A DNA stretch of 64,000 nt from Mesocentrotus franciscanus (GCA_037976565.1 CP137675.1:16726992-16790991), one strand, 5' to 3'; shown: positions 46,281 to 59,095, counted from the first letter of the stretch. Notes: generated by a model not told the origin, from the sequence alone. Program-made: numbers and translations.

Positions 46281-46990
46281 CCTTTAACCCTATTTTAACC
46301 GGGCTATTTCAGACCAGCTTTTTACCGTCAATTGGGGTCAATTTGACCCCCTAAGATCTCGGCCGTTTCACAGCCGATCGCCGCGAAAATTTGCATGCAT
46401 TTCAAGTCAAGTGAAGTGTATAGAATACTATGGTAATTTCAATTGTTTGAAAAATTTACTCATTTGCATATTTATGGTAATTTATGCAAATAAGGTCATG
46501 AAATTCACATTTTTACCCATAAATCATATATTCTTCATATTTAAGCATTCTTTTTCACTACATATATTCGTTAGACCATTTGGAATAATAATACGATAAC
46601 AAAATTGGAAGAGCCAGGTTATTCCTTATGTTATCTGATCTCTTGTTTTTGTTGTTTTATTTAATTTCTAACTACAATTCAACTATTTTGACCCCAAAAC
46701 AAACACCTAAACTTTAAACAAGACCAAATAACCAATGTTCTATCTCTTTTAGGAAAAATGATATTTCTATATGTTTTGTACACAAATCACAAAAATGAGC
46801 AATTTTGGGCTGACATGCAAAGACAAAGGTCACGTGACTTTGTAACTTTACGTCCGATTTTCAAAAAAATTGTTTTAAAAGATGCGTAAGACTCGAAAGA
46901 AAAAAGTCATGAAAGGAAAACTTTAGATCTGCTGCGGTTCCGGAGTAGTCGCTAAATTACTACGGGGGGGAGATAAAATAGGGTTAAAGG
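46281..46990. mobile_element. 0.7-kb TIR element in A3
   Basis: Same termini and interior as in A1 and A2. Confidence 0.65.
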
Positions 46991-48314
46991 GTAACCATGA
47001 CAATTATTACAGATAAATCTCATTATAGCAATCTCAGTTATAATTATATTCTTGCCATAGGGATGACGATGTTTATGCTTGTTGATACATAGGCATATAC
47101 TCTTGATGATGTGTTTAAAAGCTCATTTTTATTGAAGTCCCGCTTATAACAAGATGAAGTTTGTGCTTTCATCAACATCGCACTAAGGAGGTTGAATTAT
47201 ATTCTTGATATCATTATTATTTCATTTGGGATTTGGTTTTCATAGTCAGTTCTAGTCAAAGGTGAAAGGTATACCGGTAAGCATTGACAGAGTAGGTTTT
47301 GAAATATTTATTTGACAAGACCTTTTTCAAAAGAGGAACTTTTATTGGGACACTATGTCTGTATCTTTAATTATTTTTTAAATGTTATTCTTTATTTTTA
47401 ATAAAATCAAAAAAAATAAAGTCAAACTAATTCAAGTTACGATTTGGAAATGTGTTATTCAATGTATTTGCAAATGCATTTAGATAATACCATTAAGACC
47501 GGATTTTTTAATACCAGTATACATGTAAATTAATATTTTTAAAAAATTTTTAATATTGGTGTGTTCTATCTCTTCTGAAGATTAAAACAGGTTAAAGTTA
47601 TGCAGAATTTGTGAAGTTTTATTTCAAGAAATATTTGTTTACTTATTTATTTTTAGACAAAACAAAGCTTTTCGATTTGCACTCATCAGAGTATTAGTGT
47701 TTCTTTGTTTGAAGCTATTCTTTGAATTTGTTGTACATTTACTTGTACTTACCATCGTTTTATTTATGTATTTATTTCAGATTCCTAGCATGGAATCACC
47801 TAGCATGGAATCACCTCGTGTTTTAGACATAGTGAGAGAAAAAAACGATGGAATTTTAAGTCATAACTGAAAATTGGTGATTGAGTGTACTAGCTAAAAC
47901 TCTGAAAGAAAATCTTCTTTACAGAAATGATAAAAATTCTTAAGGAATTTAAATAATTAAATGAGAAAAAGACATTTGTAAAAATTATGAAATTAGATGA
48001 CGAAAGTGTCATCGATCGCGTTGTTACGTTGTTTGAAATATCATTGATGGTGAGAGAAGAGTGTTGAAGAATAACATTTAAGCTGATTGGAATTTTTGTG
48101 GATTTTCTGCTTCTGTTGATAATAAATTGTCTAGGATTGTGAGCCAAGATTTGGGTTCGCACAAAATAAAAAGAACACCACTGTTAATGTACAATTGTTT
48201 CTCTTCATAGCACTTTATTGCATTGATTTACAGTTTACACTCGAGATGATGGGCAGCCAATTGGGTGGGGATGACCGTGATTGTGTTATACCACATAGTG
48301 ATGATGACAGCAGT

Positions 48315-48416
48315 GGTAGTGTTAGTGAAAGATTGATAATAGTGGTGATGGTGGTGATAGTGATGATTGTCATGGTGGTGGAGATATGATGATGGTGCTG
48401 ACATTGATGGATAGTG
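48315..48416. repeat. GAT/GTG microsatellite in A3
   Basis: Same interrupted repeat as in A1 and A2. Confidence 0.75.
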
Positions 48417-48751
48417 ATAATGATGTGAACATCGTACAAACAAAAACAAATGGGTTTAAACAAGATCGACCAACCAAAACATTCATATTTTACAGCTTAT
48501 TTGGACTGAGCAGTCTAGTACCAGGAGGTGGGGTGGGAGTATGTCAGAGCTATTCCCCTCTATTCAAATAATGCACATCCTTTGTGTTTCAAAAGGCCTT
48601 TTATATAATCATTTAAATCAATTAAGATAAGCTTGATTATGAGTTTTCTCCAGGATTCTGGCTTAAAAGAAGGTAATAAACATATACATTTAATCTATCA
48701 AAAGTCTATATAATATAGTTTTTTTAAACCAATAAACTAGATACAATGTTT

Positions 48752-48852
48752 CAGTGGCGGATCCAGGGGGCGCATTTTCAAAATCTAGATGCCCCCCTAT
48801 TTTTCAAATTTGCCGCCTGTACCCCCATTTTTAAATCCTGGATCCGCCGCTG
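48752..48852. mobile_element. Tiny hAT-type MITE in A3
   Basis: Shortest of the three copies. The left G run after CAGTGGCGGATCCAG is reduced. Confidence 0.7.
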
Positions 48853-49215
48853 ATGTATAACCATATTTACAGCATAATTATAGACAAATATATATTGCAA
48901 GTTAAAATAAATCATACATTGATTTTATGGAAGCCTTTTCCACTTATACCGGTAGTTATACTAGCTGTGACGTATTATTTTTCAAATTACATCTAGTTCA
49001 GCTCTAACAATAATTGTCAAGCAGACTAAATAGGCCTAAAGTAAAGGAAATCAAAACTATAGGTTTTTATCTACATTATTTTACTAATTTCACTAAGAGC
49101 TTTTGATATATAGATCACTAAAATCGGACATCTGAGTACTAGTAGCCAACAACAAAACTGAAAATAACATTTGCAACAACGTCGTCTGCTATCAAGGGGC
49201 GACCACATTTACACA

Positions 49216-49238
49216 GTCACGTGATAGCGTCACGTGAC
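49216..49238. promoter_or_regulatory. Paired GTCACGTGA motifs in A3
   Basis: Unchanged from A1 and A2. Confidence 0.35.
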
Positions 49239-49431
49239 ACCAACAAAAAGCACATAGTGCTAGTGCACTCCTTCAAGAGTGAGAGAGAGGCAGATCTTTA
49301 AAATATAGATATCTCTATGGAGAGAGCTAGAGGGAATCCGCGTACGGTTTCGAGCGTGGTCTCTGACCAAGTCGCTCAGCGGAATAAAATTAGCCGTTGT
49401 GACGCGTTAGTGGTACGGAAAAAATAAACGC

Positions 49432-50454
49432 GCCCGGCCCGGAGATCGATGGATCCGAAAGAGGATCGGGGAGGCTCGAGGGGAGGGTAGGGCCATGCAG
49501 GGAAGAGCCAGATAAGGGGAGGGGAGCAGGCGTGGGATTGTATAAAAAACGTATTTGCAATAATTATATCTAAGGTGAATATATGATTGAAATTTGAATG
49601 TTGAGGGAAACTTTAAAAAAATTCCCCAAATGGAGTTTTTTTAGTAATATACAGGGCAAATGGAAGGGGAGCTCGCAAGATATGTCACAGAATTGCCAAT
49701 TTGTATTTGATTGATCGCACCTTCAATTTTTTTTCATTTTTAATTGGTTTGGCTTTCACTGACCTGTTTGTCTCATTTTTCTGCTTCTATTAAAATTAAC
49801 TTAATATATCAGAGTGGACTTCCCTAAGACACAATAAAAGAAAACTACGGCGGAATCCTTTATTTGAGTCCTATTCATGTTGATTATCGCACTGTATCTG
49901 ATATGAAAAAGATAATTTTCAATGAATCGGAAAATCGAGCAATGCACAATTTGAAATTCATATTCATGATGCAAAACAAATGGCAATAGGATTTCCCTTA
50001 CGTACTTAACTGGGTAGTGTTTCCATGCACTCGTCAAAATAAAATTTCATGAAATAGAACATAAAATTTGAGGGGGAAAACCCCAAATGCCTCTTCATAT
50101 CATTATGGGGATCATATTCATGAACCTCGCAGCCTGAAATTAACTATCCCGTTTCTAAATTTTGCGAGCGAGTAAAAACATACTTTACTATCTCTCATCT
50201 ATTTCCTCATCAAAATATCCAAATTGATATAAAATTATCTTTGGGCATCTTGCGGTCGATTATACTTTGTTCTCATGAATTTGACGTTATTCCAAAGTAT
50301 ATTTTATATCACTAAAATTAATATCACTAAAATTCGCATATGACGCCCTCTTGAGAAGCCAGGTAAAAATCGTCTGAACTGGGTCGCACAAAAAATTAAT
50401 AGGAAGAGACCAACGACATGCATATTCCATGGTTAAGTCTTATCCATCCAGAAC
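49432..50454. other. Right flank of the array, no gene
   Basis: Unique sequence. The stretch near 49740-49816 (TCTGCTTCTATTAAA, then CAGAGTGGACTT) resembles the flank of the 0.7-kb TIR element in the A units, so some repeat remnant is present. No ORF was supported. Confidence 0.4.
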
Positions 50455-52172
50455 GTATCCGGGGACAAATAGGCTCTAAAGGCTCTGAAGGTACGGGACG
50501 CGCCCCCTTTAAAAGAGAGAGAGAGGGAGGGAGAATGAATCAATACGAGCAAACCGCGGGTTGACAAGAATAGCAATTTCTGGATTTCTGGATACCCCCA
50601 GCAAAAAAAAGAGAGAGAGAGAGAGATAGAGAGAAGGAAAAGAAGGGAAAGGGAAAGAGGAGAGAAAGGAAAGAAAGAAGAGGAAGAAGAAAAGAAGAGA
50701 TCAGGGGCCGAAAGGGCCTTGCCTCTCCCCGCCCCGCCAAAAAAAAGAGAAAGAAGGGAAAGGGAAAGAGGAGAGCTAAAAGGGAACAAAAAGAAGAAGA
50801 AGAAAAGAAAAGGGTGAAAAGAAGGGAGATCAGTTGTGATTAATCCTGCCAACAAAGTGTGGATCGGCCGAAAGGCCTACCTCCCCAGCAAACCTAAATG
50901 AGAGAGAAGGAAAGGAAGGGGGAAAAAAAAAGAGAAAGAAGAAAGGTAGGGGAGATCAGTTGCGATTTTTCCCGCCAACAAGATGTAGACCTGGGGGGGG
51001 GGCTGCCCCCAAATAAAATTCAAAGGCGGTTTATTTTTAATTCGATACCGGTGATTTACAAATGTTGTTGAAATGACATAATTTTCCGAGATTTTTCCTC
51101 ACTTCTTCGTAAATTTTATTTTTGTATGCGTTTGATGGAATATGCTTATTTAGAGGCCTACATGTCAGGGCCCGCGGAACGGCGGAGCTCGAGGGCCTCG
51201 AGCCCCACACACTTTTTGTGAAAAGGTATATTAGAGAGAAATAGAAAGAAAGAGAGAAAGAAAGAAAGAATAGTGACCTGCCAGTGTCACAAAATAATGA
51301 GGTATCAAAATATGCTCATCTGACCATGATTAAATGCCTAAAACCCCTGAGCTTCCGGGGGCTCCGCCCCTGGACCCCACACCAATAAGTGACCTTCCAG
51401 TATCACAAATAAGGTATAAAAATATGTTCATCTGACCGTAATCAAATGCCTAAAACCCCTGAGCTTCCGGGGGCTCCGCCCCTGGACCCCAAACCAATAA
51501 GTGACCTTCCGGTATCACAAATAAGGTATAAAAATATGTTCATCTGACCGTAATTAAATGCCTAAAACACCTGAGCTTCCGGGGGCTCCGCCCCCTGGAC
51601 CCACTCAATGGCTCTAAGGCGGTCCCCTGGATGCTCATCTGACCGTAATTTATTGCCTAAATCCCCTAAGCTTCCGGGGGCTCCGCCCCCTGGACCCCAC
51701 GCCAATTAGTGACCTGCCAGTGCACAAAATTAATAAGGTATCAAAATATGCTCATCTGACTGTAATTAAATGCCTAAACCCCCTGAGCTTTCGGGGGCTC
51801 TGCCCCTGGACCCCACCTAGGGCCCTAAGGCGTGCCCCTAGATGCTCATCTTACGGTTATTTAATGCCTAAAACCCCTGAGCTTACGGGAACTCCGCCCC
51901 CGGACCCCACGCCAATTAGAGACCTGCCAGTGTCATGAATAAGGTATCAAAATATGCTCATCTGACTGTAATAAATGCCCATACCCCCTGGGCTTCGGGG
52001 GGATCCGCCCTTGACCCCGCCGGGGCTGATCGTAATACTTTAGCCCACCCACTTTGAAAAGCGTTCAGCGGGGCCTGAAGAGTGGGGTGATGCGGATTTT
52101 TTTGTCTGCCCCCAATATTTGGCTCGCATAATTTCTAATTTGGCCCCCTAAGAAATCCTGGATCCGCGCCTG
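50455..52172. mobile_element. hAT-family composite in inverted orientation
   Basis: The right end is AAATCCTGGATCCGCGCCTG, the complement of the CAGGCGCGGATCCAGG terminus at 3091, followed inward by the complement of the same subterminal sequence. The left part has three polypurine modules separated by CGGCCGAAAGGCC-type palindromes and ATCAGTTGCGATT boxes. The expected left terminus was not found, so it is probably truncated. Frames on the minus strand of the polypurine tract give Ser/Leu/Phe-rich products, which are not genes. Confidence 0.6.
51290..52010. repeat. Seven ~105-120-bp tandem units in the inverted hAT-family element
   Basis: Each unit has ATGCTCATCTGACCGTAATT, AAATGCCTAAAACCCCTGAG and CTTCCGGGGGCTCCGCCCC in order, with variable linkers (some CCACACCAATAAGTGACC, some GGGCCCTAAGGCG). 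It is the expanded form of the modules seen singly in the elements at 3091 and 22655. Confidence 0.85.
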
Positions 52173-52299
52173 CCCCCTCCCCTGCCTACATACTTGTTTA
52201 AAGCTTTCAGGTAGAGCGAATCTAAAGAAATCAAAAGCAGAAGCCGGGAGAAAAGGACACGAAATACTATGATGTAAATGAACGCTACGCTGACATAAA

Positions 52300-52592
52300 A
52301 ATTAATAATGAATGATAATAATGATAACAATAATAGTAATAATAACAATAATAATAATAACAATAATGATTATAATAATGGTAATAATGATGACAATGAT
52401 TATAATAATAATAATTATTACAACAATAACTATACAAAGTTAAAAATGATATCAATAATAATAATAACAATAATAACAATTATATTACTTATATCAATAA
52501 TAATGATAATAATAATAACAATAATAATAATGATAATAATAATAATAATAATAATGATAAGAAATAACAAATACAGCCTCAAGAAAAAATAG
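52300..52592. repeat. AAT/GAT trinucleotide-rich tract
   Basis: Long imperfect (AAT)n with GAT and AAC interruptions. Asn/Ile-rich frames on one strand and Leu/Tyr-rich frames on the other come from the repeat. Confidence 0.9.
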
Positions 52593-52785
52593 TCGCAGCG
52601 GCACTTGAATCATTTACTTGACATCTGATAGGTCAAATGGTTATTCCTTTAACGCTTGGTTACAATAGATTATTCATCTGACTGAATGAAAGAAAGAGAC
52701 ACTGTCTCGAAATATTATTTACTGACTCGTGGAGAAGCTTTGAATGGAATAGTGGATATTCGCGGTTTATGTCTGCCCCCTTTCT

Positions 52786-53013
52786 GGTAGTACAGAATCT
52801 GGCCGATTTAATTTCTGATAATCTTGTGCACCACCGCGATCTCCCCTACTTGCTGCAAGCAGAAGATTATGATCCCCGAATTTCTACACCCGGAGAAAAA
52901 AGAAGCTTAGGCTGGGCGTACGAGTTCGTTGATAACGCCATCTTCGGCGGCTTGCAGCAAGTATGGAATATTATAGAGATGAAATAAAAGTTCCGGTCAG
53001 ATTCTGGACTACC
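52786..53013. mobile_element. 228-bp MITE with ~30-bp TIRs
   Basis: The left arm GGTAGTACAGAATCTGGCCG pairs with the complement of the right arm (GGTAGTCCAGAATCTGACCG from the other strand). TTTCT lies immediately outside both ends, a possible 5-bp target duplication. The inside holds CAAGCCGCCGAAGATGGCG on the minus strand, which recurs at 61229. A 72-codon plus-strand frame spans it; I attach no function to it. Confidence 0.65.
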
Positions 53014-54517
53014 TTTCTCGTAGTCCTCTGTATCCGCCTTTATAGATTTTTTTAAAACGTAGAATACGTTCATTGAAATTGAAAACCTAGACATGCAATC
53101 ATCATGAATGTTGTCCATTAATTCAGACAATGTTGCATCGCGTCGGTAATTTTGACTGATTTGATTTTTTTGTATTTTAATAGAGGGTATAAGTAAAGCT
53201 CTTTATGTTTGGTTAATGATGTATTCATAACAGTGAATGAATTGATGTGACTATTTTAGCTCTATGCTGTCTATTTACAAGGGGAGTAATGTTCAACGTG
53301 CATAATGGTGCATGCGCTAGATCTCATGGTACATTTTTTAATTGTCTAATTTGTCTTCATAAAATTCTGGGACTTATACGAGCGCCAACTCATAATTATA
53401 TTCACACATGAATAACACTCTCCTTATCTTTCCACCGAACTGCTTTAGTAGGCCATCGGATTCAGAAATACGAATAGAGGGATACACATGCAAACTTTAC
53501 GATTAAAAATGGGAAGAAACAAAACTGGTTCGACGAATGGTATTGGAGTCTTGTTGCAATTTATTGACGTTTCTATGTAGCATTCTGTCATTTAATCTGC
53601 AGTTATTATTGTCATAGTATATTTCAGAATACTCGTTTGGATGTACGATTATTCTCATCATCAAGAAAAATGATTTTTTTTTCAGTCGTCAAGAATAAAT
53701 ACGTAACACCAATGAAATATTTTAACAGGAAAAGGGACTAGACCTCGACAGGACACTGATAGTTAATGTTTCCATGGGTTCTAAATCCAACCTTGACAGC
53801 AAACTTCTCTAGATGAAAGCACATAAATCGAAGAAGCATACTGGTGAAAGTTTGAGTGAAATCGGACAGAAAATGATAGATTTATGATTTTCTTTTTAAA
53901 GTTGCAGTCACTAAAGGTATGGGCTCTTCAAAATACTGTCTATGTGATGTAGTGGTGGACAACTTTTTCCATTTTTCCAACATACAACATAACTAAAATT
54001 TTAATTTTTCAAAATTGTATGACTCGGGATGGTAATACCTGTAATAATGTACTCTCCATAATATAGTTTGGGTAGTGCCCCAAGGTTAAGGCACTTTGGA
54101 GAAAAACTAATGATGAAAAATTAATGATTTTTTTGTTTGTACACGATAAAACGAGAGAGTCATCAGTCACTATGTCACAATCCAATGATAAAAGATTGAG
54201 ATTTGCATAGCTGTAGTGATCTCATATTTCAAACATTCATAACTTTCTTTAGTTATATCACAGATATAATAGAGCCAGAGTGGCTTGCTATATATTCACC
54301 TTGTAGTTGTTGTATTTGTCTATATATTATATACACGTTCTTAACGTGTATTTACCTGATGAACTCTCTCCCAGAATCTATTAAATCATGTTGCTCCCTC
54401 TATTTTTTATGGCCAAAGTTAAAACGATGTTATTATCCGAATAAACAAGGTAAACTTTCTGTTTCAACTCTTCAGTCTTTGTCATGTCATCTCTTCTTTC
54501 ATTCGAATCATTAACAT
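53014..54517. other. Intergenic, no gene seen
   Basis: AT-rich unique sequence. A 103-codon frame near 54203 is Cys/Leu/Tyr-rich without domain features and is not annotated. Confidence 0.45.
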
Positions 54518-54584
54518 CAGCGTCATCATCATCATCATCATCATCATCATCTTCATCATCATCTTCATCATCATCCTCATCTGC
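54518..54584. repeat. TCA microsatellite
   Basis: (TCATCA)n with CTT and CCT interruptions. Confidence 0.95.
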
Positions 54585-56376
54585 ATTGTCAAAATCACCA
54601 TCATTAAAATTTGTATTTTCAATTACCTAATCCGTTCTGCTTAATAAATGTGTTAATCTATTTCATGAGTTTTGTCTGGGGCTGTTGTATTATCAAGCAA
54701 TCTGCTTACAATGACAGTCCTTCTTCCGCAAATAATTTCTATTGTTTGAGGAAATTTAGTGTTTGTGACAGTTTGTCATTTCGTTTTTGAAAATACCAAT
54801 CGTTATATATATTTGCTAATTTATGATTCATTGTCAGAAATATACTTATTGTACTTTATATTATTATTGTTATCGAAAAACTTTGTACTTACATGAATGC
54901 AGAAGAAAATCAAATCAAAACACCTAGACAGGTGAATGACACTTGCATTAAATATTTTTTAAAGAAATTTAGTTTTTAATTATGTTTGTTGTTTTTGTTT
55001 GCATCGAGCCGTTCAATTGCCTTTTTATGAGGAATTTTATATGATAACTAGGGTTTAATGGCCTCATCTTCCTCTTCTACAGCCGGGTCGTAGACAAAGG
55101 AATATTTGAACACAAAGTCTTTTTTTAAATTGAAGTGACGTGCTGAAAATAAAGATAAATAATTCATGCTGGGTTTTGTTTTTCATACAATGAAGACCTA
55201 GTTTTAATAACTGATTAAACTGTTTACTTCTGCACTTCACATCTTAATTGCCAATCAAATTTATATCTTTATGGATATGAACGACCTGTCATGCGTGTAC
55301 ACATGATATGGGGGTTAATATTAGGAGAGGAGGGGATGGAGTATACTAGTATTATCCTTCCTTGACTTTTTACCTCCTGATATCGAATTTCCACTGACAC
55401 CCCCTCCGGTCAACGCCCCCACCCAGTTTTTTTATATTTATAAATCTGAAAAGGATTAATGACAAAAGCATGCTAGATAAACGCAAATGCTCTTTCTACA
55501 CATGGAACATGTTATATTATTCTTTAGCAAAAATTAATTACTACAAGGGAAAAATGTTGTTCCTCGTGTAGAAGAATCACCAAAAGATCCCCACTAAATT
55601 GAAAAATTGGGAGGGGGAGGGGACGTTTCATCGCTCTTTTTAAAACAACGAATGAAGCTAGATATTATGTTTGCCCTCTTGAATTATACTGCTACCAATT
55701 TTCAGACGATTTTCAAAAATTGATGTTTTCCAAGGGATTTTTCATAAATAACTATATCGAGATTTGAAACAAAATCTGACTCCTTTATATTATTGCCATG
55801 ACTTTTGACGAAGGTTGTGACTCCAGCTTTACGATCAAAACACATTTAATCTCTTTCTCATTCAAGTAGGAAAACTGCAGTCTCCAACATTGTTTAAAAT
55901 GCCCCTTGAACCATATTACTTTGCTTTCAAAATCAGGAATAAATTATCCCTCATATCAAACAGTTTCCTGCAATGACCAAACATGCCGAAGGACCATTCA
56001 AAGATCAAACACCAGTCGCTGAAATTTGTCCTGCACAGTAAAACATATTAAAGAAGGAATAAGAAGGATTTTAGTTGCTCACTATAAGGTCATTAAATAG
56101 AAGATTCTATCTCATATAAATGTTATTAAACAACTTTCAACATCCAGAATGTTATATAATATACTCTGGCGACAATTGCTCCGGGCTTTATTTCTTCAAA
56201 ATTTCGCTTACGGTTGGGTTTGCAATTGGCATGATTTGCATTTGGTCCAAAAGTTGAAGTACTGAATTGGTATAGTGCAGGATATTAACCACAGAGCAAT
56301 TGTGCCACCGGAGCATGTGTGTCGTATAAAACCATATTCGAATGTCGTATTGTATTTCAGCACGATTATATATATA
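54585..56376. other. Intergenic, no gene seen
   Basis: AT-rich, no supportable ORF, repeat or RNA gene. Confidence 0.45.
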
Positions 56377-56930
56377 GCCATAAATCAAAATGTTTTGACA
56401 TTTGGCAGTTTAACTACTACTTGTACTAGAGAAAATGTGTATGAATATACATGTAGGAAAATAATGAACACATAAATCAGGATTTATAACGTGCAACATT
56501 ATTTTACCCCATTTTATTTGCCATAAATCAAAAGGTTTTGACATTTGACAGTTTAACTATTACTTGTGCTAGAGATAATGTGTATGAATATAGGAAAATA
56601 ATGAACACATAAATCAGGATTTATAACGTACAACGTGATTTTACCCCATTTTAATTGCCATAAATCAAAAGGTTTTGACATTTGGCAGTTTAACTACTAC
56701 TTGTACTAGAAATAATGTGTATGCATATAGGAAAATAATGAACACATAAATCAAGATTTATAACGTACAACAATATTTTACCCCATTTTATTTGCCATAA
56801 ATCAAAAGGTTTTGACATTTGGCAGTTTAACTATTACTTGTACTAGAGATAATGTGTCTGAATATAGGACAGTAATGAACATTTAAATCAGGATTTATAA
56901 CGTACAACGTTATTTCCCCCATTTTATTTG
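56377..56930. repeat. Four-unit ~137-bp minisatellite
   Basis: Units start at 56377, 56520, 56657 and 56794, each beginning GCCATAAATCAAAAGGTTTT and ending TTACCCCATTTTATTT. The first unit has an extra ACATGT. They are estimated at more than 90% similar to one another. No coding potential. Confidence 0.95.
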
Positions 56931-58389
56931 TCTATGGTGTTATTTGTGGCACGATTGCGATAGAGAAATGGGGAACTATAAATCAACATCACTTGCAATT
57001 GTTATCAAAAATCGTTTGACGGTTTAATAACCCACCAATTTATTGATCTTTTGAGAAAACGACACATTTTAGGATTAAATCTAAATGCGTCAACCGGCAA
57101 ACTCGGCCTAACTCACTCTCAAGCGTAAAATGATAAATCATTTTCTATTAAAAAGTTCTACATCCCTGGTAATTTCATCAATGATTAATGAAAGCTAGAT
57201 TATGTAGGGATTTGATCCTGTGATGTTTGTTACCCCTTTTCAAACGATATAATATTTTTCAAAACGTGCGTTGCATATTTACCCCTTTTTAGCACAATGC
57301 TATATGGCTGTATATAGAGAGAACTACGTTCCATCTCTTTCTCATTCAAATAGCAAAATTATACTTTCAAAACTTTCAAATCACCTTTCTCAAATACCAA
57401 CTCGATCCACCTTGCCTTCCGCATTAAAAGCAGGAGAATAAAATCTATTAAAAAATAGAGTAAGTCCTCTAGCTGAGCTTTCCTGGCAAAGGACCTTCTA
57501 AAAACATGCAGTCGCCCAAATTTGTAATAATAAATGGAATAATACCATTTGATAGTAAACAAAAAAATCTTATGCATATGCAAATTTACTTTGAATATTC
57601 ATATGTTCATATAATTCATATAATGGGAGGGTCTAATGCATTTTTTTTAAATAAAAAAATCACACCCTTCTATTTTCTCATGAAATAAGAGTTTAGAACA
57701 TTCCAGCAGTTAAACAAACACCTCACGCCCCAGAGAGAATACCTCCAAAGCACCTGGACAATATTATCACACTGTAATGTTTAACAGATGTATCCCTGCT
57801 CGAACTTGAAATTGTCAATGCTATCGATGATTGTAGCTCTAAAAAAGCAATATAATTAGACACCACTATAGTCCCCTGTGACATCCTACATATTTGTACA
57901 GGCTACATCAAATCGCAAAACGTATTTTATGAAGAAGAAAACATAGGGAAATACCATGACTTATAACTTCTTTCTAATTTATATATGGAATAAGCAGACA
58001 CTTTCTAACTCTATTCGCTCAGTATGATTGTCTGTCGTATATCAAGCAGGTAGATATCACGTCATACCAGAATATTCGCTGAATGATATATAACCCTATC
58101 TATAGTAGTTCTAGTTTTCATGAAAACAGGTGAATACTTTCTGGTGTTTAAAAGGGTTTTAACCTAGAGCATTTCTAAGAATCGTTTACGTATGCTAAGA
58201 GTATACGTATACCGAATTGAAGTGCAAAGAAAACACAACAGGCAAACTATCGCGTAATACATACACCAGTATTTCCTTATCTCCGCCTGCTTTCCCTTCC
58301 CCCACTATCCAGTGCCTATACTTACCGAGTTTGATTATCTTTCCTACTTTTCTTGCAAAAAAAGAGAAAGAAAATTCATCAATAACCAA
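56931..58389. other. Intergenic, no gene seen
   Basis: AT-rich unique sequence. Short frames on both strands lack features. Confidence 0.45.
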
Positions 58390-58430
58390 ATACACCCCCC
58401 CCAAAAAAAAAAAAAAAAAAATTCAAAATC
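58390..58430. repeat. C-run and A-run
   Basis: C8 followed by an A-run of about 17 bases; possibly a degraded poly(A) tail. Confidence 0.8.
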
Positions 58431-58520
58431 TCATTTTATCGGCGAACAAGAAAAGTTTTTGACAAAAAAGTTTATCGTTTTCTGCCACCTGTTTACAGCT
58501 TGATTTATTTTTACCCACTT

Positions 58521-59095
58521 TCTAAATTATGATGCTGCTAAGGCATTCTATTGAATAACCCTCTTGTTGTTATTGGTGTAATTGATATTTTTGTTTTTGT
58601 TGGTTTTGTTGTTGTTGTTGTTGTTTTTTTCATCATGATACAAACATAATATTCACCTTTTGAAAACGTGTCGTTAATGTTACGCTTAAACGTAATATCC
58701 TAAATGAAATATTCGTTACCAGCACTGTCTGAAAAATATAGTCTTTAAAAACGATTAAAAAAAAACATCCCGTTAACACCCAAGTGGTACATAAACCATG
58801 TACATGCAACTAATTCCATTGCAAATGTCTGGCAATTTGCCATTCAACGAGAGGTCCCGTCCATATTTGCAATAACTAGATCTAATATTTGCCCAGCAGT
58901 CTAACCCGGAAAAGAAGACATTCTTAGGCTTCAATCTTGATTTCACCTCATGCGGAACTCGTTAGACTTTCAATGACAGATTAAAATCCTGAAGGTCTTG
59001 ACAAATAAAAGAAAAGCAAATATTATTATATTATCTTTTGTCGTCATGTTGTATTTCTTAGATTTTTCCGATTCTTTTCAGAATGACAGACCTTT
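58521..59095. repeat. Left member of a diverged 0.57-kb direct duplication
   Basis: Shares with 59384-59945, in the same order, CTAAATTATGATG, a (GTT)n run, TCATCATGATACAAACAT, AATAAACCATGTACATG-like, TTGCCCAGCAG, TCTTGATTTCACCTCATGC and a closing TTTTGTCGTCATGTTGTATT. Divergence is clear, so it is much older than the A-unit amplification. Confidence 0.85.

Larger units (their letters stand above)
40998..49431. mobile_element. A3: third TIR-bounded composite unit
   Basis: Direct repeat of A1 and A2 (8434 bp). Its left terminus has lost a base or two (CGTTTATTTTTCCG). Its right terminus is complete and runs into unique DNA (GCCCGGCCCGGAGATCGATGG) without an FB spacer. It carries private changes such as A at 46801 (GAGCAATTTT against GAGCGATTTT). 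Confidence 0.85.

Noticed and set aside
22035..49431. Polinton/Maverick or endogenous viral element as an explanation for the large TIR units
   Set aside because: The TIR is only 34 bp, and no polymerase, integrase, protease or capsid-like frame is present; the contents are fragments of LINE, SINE and DNA elements.
50433..50855. 140-codon Ser/Leu/Phe-rich minus-strand frame with membrane-like appearance
   Set aside because: It translates a polypurine tract of a hAT-family element; low complexity explains the hydrophobicity.
52308..52592. Asn-rich 94-codon frame
   Set aside because: Trinucleotide repeat.
52769..52987. 72-codon frame over the 228-bp MITE
   Set aside because: It spans the inverted repeat of a MITE and is not preserved in the relative at 61179.
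56377..56930. Possible CRISPR-like array
   Set aside because: Units are contiguous near-identical 137-bp repeats without unique spacers, in a eukaryotic context.
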